A stretch of 18,363 nucleotides of DNA, taken from positions 1 through 18,363 of the forward strand of contig BLJB01000327.1 in the NCBI GenBank assembly GCA_013423325.1, read 5' to 3'. The DNA comes from Usnea hakonensis (lineage: Eukaryota > Ascomycota > Lecanoromycetes > Lecanorales > Parmeliaceae). Below are positions 7,330-17,819 of this stretch, in pieces. The translations under genes were made by a program, and so were the position numbers. Position 1 is the first letter of the stretch; the number at the start of each line of letters is the position of its first letter. The notes below the pieces were generated by a model, which saw only the letters and a program-made list of their open reading frames with translations, did not search any database and was not told the DNA's origin.

Positions 7330-7512
7330 TGTTACGAGTGTGACTACTTGCAAGGCTGAAGGAGACACGTGCCCTCCTTCCTATTCGGGTTTAGCGCCTT
7401 GGCACCTCTCTGCCCACATATCTTTCTCATACCTGTACATAGATTTTACCTCCTCATCAATTGAATCCTAGTTACATACCACCATTGACTTGATCTGGTT
7501 GCAGTCCTAACA
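7330..7512 (+). repeat. 3' LTR of the inserted element
   Basis: 183 bp, TGTTACGAG to CCTAACA, followed by the AGTAC duplication. It is the better preserved of the two LTRs: at all five differences it keeps CA where the 5' LTR has TA. Confidence 0.95.
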
Positions 7513-7517
7513 AGTAC
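7513..7517. repeat. Target-site duplication AGTAC, right copy
   Basis: Matches 2396-2400. Low-complexity Glu/Asp/Leu coding sequence of copia relic 1 resumes directly after it. Confidence 0.93.
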
Positions 7518-9812
7518 TAATAACCCTAATTAAATTAGAATTAGACTTATTCGAATCCGAACCAAAAAGGGATAGAGAGTTAGATACTAACTATATTTAT
7601 AAAAAAAACTAAAATATTAGTATCCCTAAATTAACTCGATAATATTAATAAGCTTTAAGATATAGGGAACTATTAGGTATAAAAGTAATAATTTAAGAAC
7701 GAGCTAAAACTCCTAGATATATAATATTATATCGCTAAGAACTTTAATCCTCTAACCGCTAATAAACTCGAGGCCTAGGAGTAAGCCTATAATAAAATAT
7801 ATACTATACTTAAATCCCGATACGAACGTAACCCTCGGGCGATAATTAAGAATAAAACTAACGCCTAGAAAGCTTAGAAAACTCTTAAGAAATTTAAACT
7901 TTAGGGCTCTAGTCTACTCTATTTAATATTCTAGAAGCTAGATAATATTAATCTAGCTAGCTATAATAATAATCCCTAAGCCTATACTAACTAATTTAGA
8001 GAGGTACTTAAAGAGGTTAATACTATATTACTAGATATATATATTAATAAGAACTAGCTAATCTACTACTTTCTCTTAGATCTAGAATCGATCTATAATA
8101 ATTACTATAAGTAGTATAACTAAAATTACGACGCTCTTAATAATAATAATAAGCTTAAATTCGATTTAAACTATACTATAATAAGATTTATAAATACTAT
8201 TATAAACCCGTCTAGCTCTACTAACTCCTCCGCCGAGACCTAGGTATTAGCTACTCTAGTTAATAGTATATTTATATATACCCCGTAGAGTATTATTACC
8301 TTAGTAGTAGCCGAGGGAGCTAAGAATAAGATCTAACTAGAAGCTTATACTAATAACTCTCGTATATATATCTAGATCTATAAGTACTATACTTATTATA
8401 AGAAGGACTAGTATAACGATTTAGAATATACCTCTCTTTACCCTTATTTAAAGAAGAAAGAGAATAGTAGAGGTAATAATAATAGTAGTAATAATAATAA
8501 AGGTAATAATAATAATACCTTTAATAAGGTAAAGCCTACTACTAATACCTAGACTATTATTATAGTTACCGAGTCTACGGCTTTTAGTTTTATAGTCTAT
8601 ACTAAGTAACTAACTAAAGCTATCTACCTTATTATAAACTCTTAATAGCTCTAAAGCCGAACTTTTTAGCTATCTTAAAAGATAATAATATAGACCTCTT
8701 TAATATCTATAGTAGCTATACTCTTAGTACTATAGTTTATTAATAGCGGTTATACTTAGTATATAGTATAGGATTAATTAGTATTTTAAATCTTTACTCT
8801 CTTCGTAATACTAGCTAAAGTAAATAGTATTATAAACTATATCCTTATTAAAGGAGTTAGCCGAATTTAGCTTTAATATAAAGGCCTTAAAGATAAATAT
8901 ATACTAATTATTAATAATATCTAGTATATACCTATAAGTAGGTTTAACCTAATCTCTTAGGGATAACTCGAGGACTAAGATATAAAATTTACGCTAGTAC
9001 TAAATAGAATTAATATTAGAGAGTATAGTATTATTTTTAAATATTAATATAATTATCTATATATACTTAATATATAGACCGAGGCCCCTATATACTTAAT
9101 AGTTATTAATAGAGATATTCCTATTTATAATAAGTCCCCCTTAACTATAACTTTATTTACTACTAACCTAGAGCCTTAAATTAATAAAGAGACCTTACGA
9201 ATATAGTATAACTATTACGGCTATTTAGATTACTAAAGCCTTAAGAAGTTTATTAAAATAAATATTAATATAAATCTAACTATCCCTCCTCCGGCTAATA
9301 CTTATAAACTATATAATATTACTAATATAAAAGTAGAACTATATAAGCGTTATATAGAATCTAGATACTAGAAAAATAACTTAATTTATAGTAATATTTA
9401 AGGCCCTTTTATAACTTCTTATAATAGCTACTAATAGATAATTACCTTTTTAGATAATAAGACTTTTAGGTCTACTATTATATTTCTACTAAATAAAGAG
9501 GGACCTATAGTCCTTATAGTATTTAAGTCTTTTCTAAACTAAGTAGAATATAGGGACTATAAATATACCCGCTTTCGCTCGGACTATAATACCGAATACG
9601 ATAACTACGAAATATACGCGTTTCGCCTCGCTAAAGGTATTATCTAGAAAGGTATTATACCTAGTAATCCTTAAATAAATAGTAAATCGGAACGTCTCGG
9701 ATAAATAATTTAATAAAAAGCTAGTACTATACTTAAGGATAGCTAGCTACCTCTAAAGTACTAGACCGAATTCGTCCGAGCTTCTAATTACCTTCGTAAT
9801 ATATAGCCCGTA
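7518..9812 (+). pseudogene. Copia relic 1: Gag core, protease, integrase (C-terminal part missing)
   Basis: From about 7735 to 9812 one reading frame (codons such as 7905 and 8388) can be followed through many TAG/TAA stops; a shift, perhaps at the A-run near 7600, separates it from the sequence before. Gag core reads GSSLLYLIF at 7905. The zinc knuckle CX2CX4HX4C has perfect spacing, but all four ligand codons are now TAT (8388, 8397, 8412, 8427). A Ser/Asn/Gly-rich linker follows. The protease DSG motif is NSG at 8742-8750. The pre-integrase zinc CxxC is YxxY at 9303-9314. Integrase keeps Asp 9453, Asp 9582 and Glu 9690, the last two 36 codons apart (DD35E). The frame ends abruptly at 9812 before any RT, at the start of a second copia-type LTR. 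Copia order (integrase before RT) is consistent. Non-functional. Confidence 0.85.
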
Positions 9813-9816
9813 TCGG

Positions 9817-9958
9817 TGTCAAAATAGGAAGGTTTGCCGAGTCACGTGACTTCGTTACGTAACCTTAGCGCCTTAGTATTTTATAAATAGTCTTATATAT
9901 TTCTTATACTTTTATAATTAATTAACTAAGAAATAAGTATTCTATATACCTACTTTTA
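9817..9958 (+). repeat. Second copia-type LTR
   Basis: TGTCAAAATAGG to ACTTTTA, about 142 bp. It contains the palindrome GTCACGTGAC (9841-9850) and then TTCGTTACGTAAC, the same block as in the LTR at 674-792, and is followed at the same distance by the same type of primer site. It begins where the copia 1 integrase frame is cut. Outside this block the two LTRs differ, so they belong to different families or subfamilies. No 3' partner was found. Confidence 0.6.
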
Positions 9959-9961
9959 ATA

Positions 9962-9973
9962 GATTATAAGCCC
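9962..9973 (+). other. Primer-binding site of second copia-type element
   Basis: GATTATAAGCCC, two G-to-A changes from GGTTATGAGCCC, the complement of the initiator tRNA-Met anticodon region. It stands three bases after the LTR end, exactly as at 796-807. The recurrence supports both calls. Confidence 0.55.
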
Positions 9974-11849
9974 GGATTATAGGGTATTATTTTAGTAATC
10001 CTTTCGCTTTATATTATATCTACTAGCTTATAATAAGAGTTTTAGAAAGGGCTAAATAAATTACTAGCTATATTATCTATTAGTTAGAATATACCCGAAT
10101 ATAAAAATTAATATTATATTAGAAATAGCCTACTAGGCTATAGAAAGAATATAGGGATTAATTTAACCCTAAAAATATATAAATTACGCTATAACCTTTA
10201 ACTTAGTTACGATTAGGTCGCGCGCTAGTATTAGTTAATAATTATCTACTAAAAGATATTATTTTATCTATAAATTATACTAATTAGATATTACTATAAC
10301 TCTATAGAGTTTTTCTAGATTATCTAAACTATATAGACTATACTTATCTACTCTATACTACTATTATAAGGCTTAAGAGTACCTAAAACTATATTTACTC
10401 TATCTATTTTTAGTACTATTAAGTTACTAAGCGGTCTAATTAAATTAAATAACTATTATATACCCTTAAGACTTTAGATAATCGATTATAAGAGCGAGAA
10501 GTTAATTTTATTTTACTAGTTATTCTAAATAATCTTTTATAATTACCTATTTTGATATTTTAAGATAAGTCGAAAGACGCTATTATTATTAAATTATTAT
10601 CTAAGAGCCGCTTAGACCATTATTATATCTAAAAGGATATTAAATAGCTAATTATAAGCTATTTTTATATTACTAGTCTCTTTTTATAATCTCTTTCTAA
10701 CGCTTTTAAATAGTCGAAGAGCGCTATTTAGCTACTAATACTATATTATTAATTCTATTATTAATTTATAAGTAAGATATAAGATATTTTATAATTATAG
10801 CTCTTAATTTAACTACTTATTATACTAAACTAGATATTAGTAAATCTCTAGCTATTACGCTATAATTACCGAGCCGCTATTATAATTATCGATCGTAATA
10901 GCGAGCGAACTACTAATTATATAATCTTAATAGGCCTTACCCTTACTTAAATTCCTACTAACTTTATATTAGTTATTATTATTATTTTTAGAAACGGTAG
11001 CGCGTAAAGTTATAAATAAAAAAGAGTATTTCGAAAGAGTAAGAGAATAAAATAAGTATATATAGTATTAAGCGTAACCCCTTTCTAAAAATATATTAAT
11101 AATAGATAGGAATAGTACCTTTAATTAAGCCTTAGAATTAATATATATATTTTAAACTCTATTCTATAAAATTAGAAGGTCTATACGTATTATATATAAT
11201 CTATTATACTTCTAGACTCTAATTAATATATATTACTATTCTTTCTATACTCTAACTTCTAAATAGAAAGCTTAAATTATTATTAATTATAAAAAAATAG
11301 ACGGAGTCTATTATATCTCTAAATAATATTAAATCCTTATATAAGACTTCCCTTATTACTATTGTAACCTTAATATATACGGTATCGTTAGAAAGGGCGA
11401 ATCTTATAGACGCGCTACTATCTAACTTTTAAATTAATTTAATAAATCTATCTAGAAGGCCCTAGAATATAAGTAAGATATATATTATCTATCTAAATCT
11501 AGAGAGTCTACTCTAACTACTTTTAGATTCTTTATCGAGAAATTAATATTTTTTATATATAGCGATATTAACTTATTTAGATATAAAGTTAAATTATCTT
11601 TATATATCTTATTATTATTAAGTTATAGAAAACGATATAATAAGAGTACTAGCCCTACTAAAGATTACTAAGCTTAAGAACTTTAAAGAGTACTAGGTAT
11701 AAAAGCGAGAAATATAGATTTACCTTATTACTATTATATTATAAAAATATACTATTATACCTTAATTAACCTTTCTAATAAAAATTATTTAAATTAATAT
11801 TTATTAAATTAAGGACGCTAATATTATAAAAAGGAATACTACCTTAAAA
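9974..11849 (+). other. 1.9 kb of RIP-saturated sequence without a recognisable product
   Basis: This lies between the second copia-type primer site and the Gag of copia relic 2. One plus-strand frame gives long stretches interrupted only by TAG/TAA, so it was probably coding, like the equally long pre-Gag region of copia relic 1 (809-2400). I recognise no motif and see no similarity to that region. CpA and TpG are almost absent. It could be a long N-terminal extension of a copia Gag, or one or more separate insertions. I saw no paired repeats marking an insertion. Confidence 0.4.
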
Positions 11850-14800
11850 GGTATTATATTTAAATTATTTTAATTAACTTCTATCTCTAAGCTTAGTAAT
11901 AGTACTTATAATAATCGCTTTAAAAAATAGGAGAGTAAATACTTTTTAATCTATAACGCTATATTTAGTTATTTAAATATTAATTACTATAATAATTATA
12001 AGGACTATATTACTAATATATACCTTCTCTAAAAAGCTATTAAAGTTAGTTATAAGCCTAAAGACTCTAGTACCCTTAATAACCTCTACTATTAGCTATT
12101 TACTTTTAAGCTCTAGAACTATACGAATATTACTAAGTATATCGAGAAGTTTAAGGAACTCTATAATAATATTATTAATATATATAAGAGGGTAGGCTTT
12201 AATAATAATATTCTTATTTTTCTCTTTTATATAGATCTTAGAAAATAATATAAGGATTACTTTTTAATTTATATCTAAAACTACGAACTTATAAATATTA
12301 ATAGAGATACGGCCTATAGTCTTAAGTATATAATATAGTAATTTATTTAAAATATAATTAATCCTTTAGCTAGTTATACTAAATCTACTCTAGGGATAGT
12401 AGTAATATAATTAAAAGTATATATTATAACTACTCTTAAAATTAAGAAGTCCTAGAGTAATATAATTAAAGAACTAAATACTATCTATATTTAACGCTTA
12501 GTTAAGTTCTACTAGAATTATAAAAAGAATTACTATACCCGTAACGAGTATAAGGGTAGGACGAACTAATATAAATAGATATTAAGCCGTAGCCGGAATA
12601 ATAATAGTAAGTAATAATATAATAATAGAGATTATAAATATTATAATAATTATAATTAAAAGAGTAATTATTATAATTATTATAACTACTATAAAAAATC
12701 TTATAAGCCTTATTAGGATACTAATCCTACTTATTATAATATTAGTAGTAAAGACGATTCGGCTTTTAACTCTAATATTAATTAGGATTATAATAAATAT
12801 AATTATTATATAGTACTCTCTAAAATAGTACTCCCTAAAGATAAAAAGCTAGAATTCTATATTATAGAGGCTATTACTATATCTATAGAACTCGCTAAAC
12901 TCTTAATATAATAGAGTTTAGACTCGTACTATTTAGTCTATATAATATCTAATTATTTAATCTTTAAGATATATTCCCTTATAACTAGTAATAACTACTA
13001 GCTAATTAGAGGGATTAGAGGATCCCTTAAACTAATTAATAAAAATAAAATTAAGATTAAATTTAATATTAGTAATTAATATTATCTTCTAATTTTTAAT
13101 AATATCCTCTATATTTCTAGTCTACCTATAAACCTAATTTTTTAGGGTAAACTAATATAATTAGACTATCTAATAAAAATTATTTCTAGGGAAATTAAGA
13201 TCGGGATAAGAGGAATTACTATCTAGCTTATTAATAATAATATCTATTAATTTAATATATAGGAAGATAAGCCTAAGCTAGAGCTTACTATATTAGTTCT
13301 AGTATTAAAGTAAGCCTCTAAGTCTTATTTATCTCTAATATATAAATCCCGCTCGGCTATAGTAGTTACTAATTTAATTAAAGGTTCTATTATTTTCTCT
13401 ATATCTATTAGAAAGCGTTCCTATAGCTCTCGCTATAATTTCGACTCTAGTATTAGCTCTATATCTAGTTATAATAGTTTAAATTTAGAGTTAGCTTTAG
13501 ATTCGACTTTAGATTCAACTTTAGATTTAAATTTAGATTCGAATTTTAACTCTATAATTTCTAACTATAAGGATAAACCGCGGAAGAGATAAAAATATAA
13601 GTCTAATCCTAAAACTATAGCTTACTACTATCGCTATCTAAGGTACTCGGGGGATATATAATAGTTTAAATATTATAATATTAATCTATCTAAAGAAGTT
13701 ATAGATAAGGTACCTTATATATTTTACGCTATTAAGAAAATATAGTAAATTAGATATATTTCTTATATTTATCTTAATAGATAATATTTAGATCTTATCT
13801 ATAGCGATCTTAATATAATAAAAGAAATTAAGCTTAATTTTAAATACTTTATTACCTTTCTCGATAACTATATAAAAGTCTCTAAAATAGAAATCTTTTA
13901 TTTTAAAAATAAAGTATTTATTATATTTTACTATTATTTTATATATAATAAAAGAGGAGATTTCTAATATAATAGACTATAAACGGACTAGGGCGATAAA
14001 TACTTTAATTATAAATTTAACTAGTTTTATAGTAATAGTAGTATTATATAGAAGCCTACTATCTTAAGTAACTCTAAATAGAATAGCTCCTCTAAAAGAT
14101 TTAACTAGGACCTAAAGAGATATATTTTTATTATAATTAAAGAGATAGATCTCTCTATAGAGTACTAGCCTTAATTAATAATAATAGCTAGTTATTTATA
14201 TAATTATTATTTTATTTAAAGCCGTAAACTAACCCCCTATAAAGCTAATACTAGTATATAATTAAGACTAAAGTATCTTTATTCTATTAGCTTCTATAGC
14301 TAGTACCTTACTCGAAAATCTAGTACTAGCTAGAAAACTAGTTAAGATTATATTATTATTAAGAGTTCTATTAGGCTTTTAAAATATAAAGGAGATTAAA
14401 TCTATTAAATACTATTAGAAAATAAAAGGACTTTTCGTACCTCTTAAGTAATATAGAAAAAGATTCTATTTAAATTTCTTTATATTAAATAGCTAAAGCC
14501 TCTCTTAATAGGGGAAATATTACCGTTATTAATAATATTAATTTAATCTAGAAAAGGCTTAATACCTATTATCGCGGACCCCTAAATTATTACTATAAAA
14601 GATAAATTAGTATCTACTTTTACTCCTATTTATACTTCTATCTCTATAGCCTCTATTATACTAATATTAATACCTACTAATACCCTACTAATACTAAGTA
14701 TAATAAGTTTAGAATTATCTAGACCTAGACCTCTCGCGAATTATTTTAAACTATAATATTATAACCTCTTACTAGATCCTCTAGCCTTATTTATATTTAT

Positions 14801-15440
14801 TATTTAAGAATCCTATAAGTCTAAAAGCTATAACGAGACTATCTTAAATAATAACCCTAATAGTAAGAACTAGAAGACTATTATAAAAGATAAGATTAAT
14901 TTACTAATAAAAAATAGAATATAGGAGCTAGTAAATTATTTATTAGATTATAAACCTCTAAAAGGTAAATAGATATTTACCTTAAAGCGAGGCCCTAAAG
15001 GAGAAGTTACTCGCTATAAGATATACTAGATAATACTAAAATACTCTTAATATAAAGACTTAAATTATAATAAGATTTTTATTTTAGTTATTAAGCCTAT
15101 AAGCTATAAGGCCTTATTTACTCTTATAGCGGCTCTAGACTAGAATCTAGAGTAGATAGATATTAAAATTATCTTCTTATATAGAATAGTTAAGAAGATA
15201 ATCTATATAATATAGTCTATTAGCTTTAAATTAAAATAATATTCTAATAAGGTCTATAAGCTTAATAAGGCCCTATATAGTCTAAAATAGTCTCTTTAGA
15301 TATAATATAATATCTTCTTTAACTTTATAAAGGAGTAAGAACTCTACCCTATTAATATTAATTATAATATATTTATTAATAGCCGTATAGGTACTATTAT
15401 AACTCTTTATATAGATAATATACTTATAACTAGTTCTAAT
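11850..15440 (+). pseudogene. Copia relic 2: Gag, integrase and reverse transcriptase (5' part)
   Basis: One frame (codons such as 11934, 13863, 15414) runs through with many TAG/TAA stops. Gag starts near SISKLSNSTYNNRF and continues past SYKPKDSSTLNNLYY. A degraded zinc-knuckle-like Tyr/Asn/Lys stretch lies at about 12669-12713; a protease is expected near 12920 but its motif is not clear. A low-complexity Leu/Asp/Ser linker follows at 13480-13550. Integrase spans about 13620-14450: first Asp 13863, second Asp 13986, and the Glu position 14094-14096 reads AAA (Lys), 36 codons after the second Asp. RT begins near 14880, with LNYNKIFILVIKPISYKALF, then IDIKIIFLY and KALYSLK, and a YVDD box now YIDN (15408-15419). 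The frame is broken at 15440 by an inserted element and resumes at 16397. Non-functional. Confidence 0.85.
15428..15440. repeat. 13-bp target-site duplication, left copy
   Basis: AACTAGTTCTAAT recurs exactly at 16396-16408. The copia RT frame stops at the first copy and continues from the second, so it is the duplicated target. A fourteenth base (C) also matches, so the edge is ambiguous by one. Confidence 0.85.
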
Positions 15441-16395
15441 CCCCCTATATAGGTCTCCTTAGACCTAGCGGTCCTCCGTCATTAAGCCCTTAGGGGCGTA
15501 CACGAGGTCACGAAGATTAGAAACGCACGTATCCGTAGAGTACTCCAAGGGAAACGAGGTCGTAAGGCAAAGGTACTACTAGCGCCTATAATAGAGAAGT
15601 ACTTATAGGCCGAGGGTACTCTCCTTAGGGAAGGGTAGGAATAATATAACGTAGAGAAAAGAGAAAGGAAGGAGATAAAGATAATAAGGGGAAAAGTATA
15701 GGGCTAGAATAATATAGTCTAGTATACCCTATAGGAAGGCTATTATATAGGTATATCTAAAAATAAGAGGATACTAGCTTAGGGTCCTAAGAATTAGAAA
15801 ATAAGAAGAATACTTTACTATAATCTTATAAAAGCCGAAAGCTCCGCCTTAATCTAGATATAAATAGAGAAGATCGGGCTAGTATAGTTCCTTTTCTATT
15901 ATAAGATCCTAAGTATCTATATAGCTAGCTATAAATACGACTAGTTAAAATAGAATATTAAATATATTTTTATCTTCTATTCGAGGCTAAGATAATTTAA
16001 ACTAATATTTCTAGAATCCGTAGAAACTAGTAATTTATAGAGAATATTAATTATCCTAAAGGGGGTAAGGGCGTTAATTAGATAATTAATTTAATCTAGC
16101 CTTCTAGGCTAATATTCTCTAGTAAAAAACTAATTATATAGGGGTAGAGTAACCTAAGGGGTACGAGTATTAATCTAAAGAGGGTAGAGGAATACGAGTA
16201 TAAGGGGTACTAAGCGGTAGTAGTTAAAGATAGTATATAGACTTAAAATAATAAAGATAAGTAGAAGTACAGTAAAATTTTTTACTCTAATAGTAGTAAT
16301 ACTATAAAGGTTTCTTTTATACTATTACTATAGAGCTTCCCGTAATTATCTTTTATATAGTTAGATAGATACGAGTATAAATTCTAATCTAATCC
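15441..16395. mobile_element. 955-bp insertion in copia 2 RT, possibly a non-LTR element
   Basis: The element is bounded by 13-bp target duplications. It starts CCCCCTATATAGG and ends ATTCTAATCTAATCC. The second copy (17820-18363, inverted) ends ATTCTAATCCAATCC, so the terminus carries a short CCAAT-like simple repeat. A simple-sequence tail, a long target duplication and no terminal inverted repeat are typical of non-LTR retrotransposons, but at this length it would be 5'-truncated or non-autonomous, and I recognise no endonuclease or RT. The first 250 bp are richer in G and C than the surroundings. Bases 15852-16395 pair one-to-one with the inverted copy (544 bp each). Strand is unassigned; the tail suggests plus. 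Confidence 0.7.
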
Positions 16396-16408
16396 AACTA
16401 GTTCTAAT
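16396..16408. repeat. 13-bp target-site duplication, right copy
   Basis: AACTAGTTCTAAT, identical to 15428-15440; the copia RT reading continues directly (TSSNRRDI). Confidence 0.85.
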
Positions 16409-17343
16409 CGTAGAGATATCTAGCGTATTAAGGATACTCTTAATACTTAGTTTTAAATAACTAATTTAGGGTCTTATACTTATTATCTAGAGATAATAGT
16501 AACTTAAGATAGAGTTAAAAAAATTATCTATCTTAAATAGACTAAATATATTAAATATATACTTTATAATAATAGTATATAGAAGGTTAAGCTAGTCTCT
16601 ACTCTTATAGAGATTTTAACTAAATATAAACTAATAGAGGATAATTATTAGACTATTTAGAAAAATAAGACCCGCTACTAATTAATTATAAAATCTCTTA
16701 TATATATAATATTTAGAACTCGACCGAATCTAGTCTTCGCTATCTCGATAGTTAGTTACTATATATATAATCTAATTAAGAAGTATTAGGGAGTAGTTAA
16801 AAAAATCTTTATATATCTTAAAGAAACTATTAATATAGAATTAATATTTTAGGGTACTTTTTCGAACTTAATTAATTATATAAACTCTAATTAGATAGAT
16901 AATATAGCTACTTATTACTCTACTTCTAACTATATATTTAATATAAAAAGTATAATAATTAGCTAGTCCTCTAAGTATTAGACTACTATTACCCTCTCTA
17001 TATATAAGGCTAAATATATTAGCTAAATATAAGCTATTAAAGAGGCGATTTAGTTACGAAGCCTACTAATATCTTTATATTCTAGATATAGTAACGGCCT
17101 AGAAATAATTATTATTTATAAAGATAACTAGGGGGTAATTATATTATTAAAGAACCCTAGATCTTATAGTTATACTAAATATATTAATATTACTAATTAT
17201 TTCTATAGAGAGAAAGTAGCTAATAAATTAGTAACCTTTAAATATACTCCTACTAATTTATAAGTCGCTAATAGATTAACTAAGACTCTTTTTAGGAATA
17301 AGTTTAAAATATTTTATAAGGCTATTAGTCTAAGATAATTAAA
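16409..17343 (+). pseudogene. Copia relic 2: reverse transcriptase 3' part and RNase H
   Basis: This continues the copia 2 polyprotein after the insertion, in a different frame register because the inserted length plus duplication (968 bp) is not a multiple of three. Near 16715 it reads TRPNLVFAISIVSYYI, matching the copia RPD-x-x-F-A-V-S-x-x-S block. Near 16850-17090 the RNase H domain is recognisable: YSTSNYIFN, ISWSSK-like, then SIYKAKYI where copia has S-T-E-A-E-Y, followed by AIKEAI and LRSLL. Both Glu of the STEAEY motif are Lys codons (17006 and 17012). The C-terminal end is ADRLTKTLFRNKFKIF, the usual copia ending, and homology stops near 17343. Confidence 0.85.
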
Positions 17344-17819
17344 TTAATAATTAGATAGTTTATAGAAGATATTCGCCCTTTTTAACCCTTAATTATTAAG
17401 ATTAGTATATAATTTACTCTTTCTAGACTTCCTTTTTAGATATATTATTACTATTATTATTATCCCCTCTTAATATTTTAAATACTAAATTATCTAGGTC
17501 TTTTAGTACTAAATTAGTCTTATTAACTAGTCTAGATAATTCGGCTTATTAGTCTTATTAACTAGTTTATACTCGATAGACTTTCCCCTTATATCTTTTC
17601 TTTTTATTATTAATTACTAATTAATCCTTTTCTTTTCCTCTCTAAAGTTAATTCTAACTACTATTATATAGGGGCCTTTTTAACTCGTATTATATAAATA
17701 TTTATAATATTTATAATATTATCTCGGCTCTAAAGTATTACTTCTAGTTTTATAGCTACTTATCTAGCTACTATTTAACTACTATAACTATTATAACTAT
17801 TTAAAATATTTCTTATATT
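17344..17819. other. AT-rich gap after copia relic 2; no matching 3' LTR found
   Basis: Here a 3' LTR of copia relic 2 should lie, but nothing resembles the LTR at 9817-9958. An 18-bp repeat, TTAGTCTTATTAACTAGT, occurs at 17514-17531 and 17549-17566 (35-bp period). The remainder is short A/T-rich motifs without a supported frame. It may itself be the LTR of a different copia family, saturated with RIP. Confidence 0.4.

Larger units (their letters stand above)
2401..7512 (+). mobile_element. Non-autonomous, self-primed-type LTR retrotransposon inserted in copia relic 1
   Basis: This 5112-bp element has 183-bp direct LTRs (2401-2583 and 7330-7512) that begin TG, end CA and are flanked by AGTAC duplications. 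It carries a polypurine tract at 7315-7326, three bases before the 3' LTR, and a self-complementary primer-site candidate at 2586-2596. The interior holds a GC-rich direct-repeat cluster, gag-like relics, and three related 3' segments (A, B, C), one followed by a truncated internal LTR. I find no protease, reverse transcriptase, RNase H or integrase motif, so mobilisation would need enzymes from a related element. Base composition is far less AT-biased than the flanks, so it is the youngest layer. The gag-like part points to the Ty3/gypsy group. Confidence 0.9.

Noticed and set aside
13480..13550. TTTAGATTC-type repeats as a CRISPR array or satellite
   Set aside because: Units are short, imperfect and in frame within the copia polyprotein; they fit a low-complexity linker.
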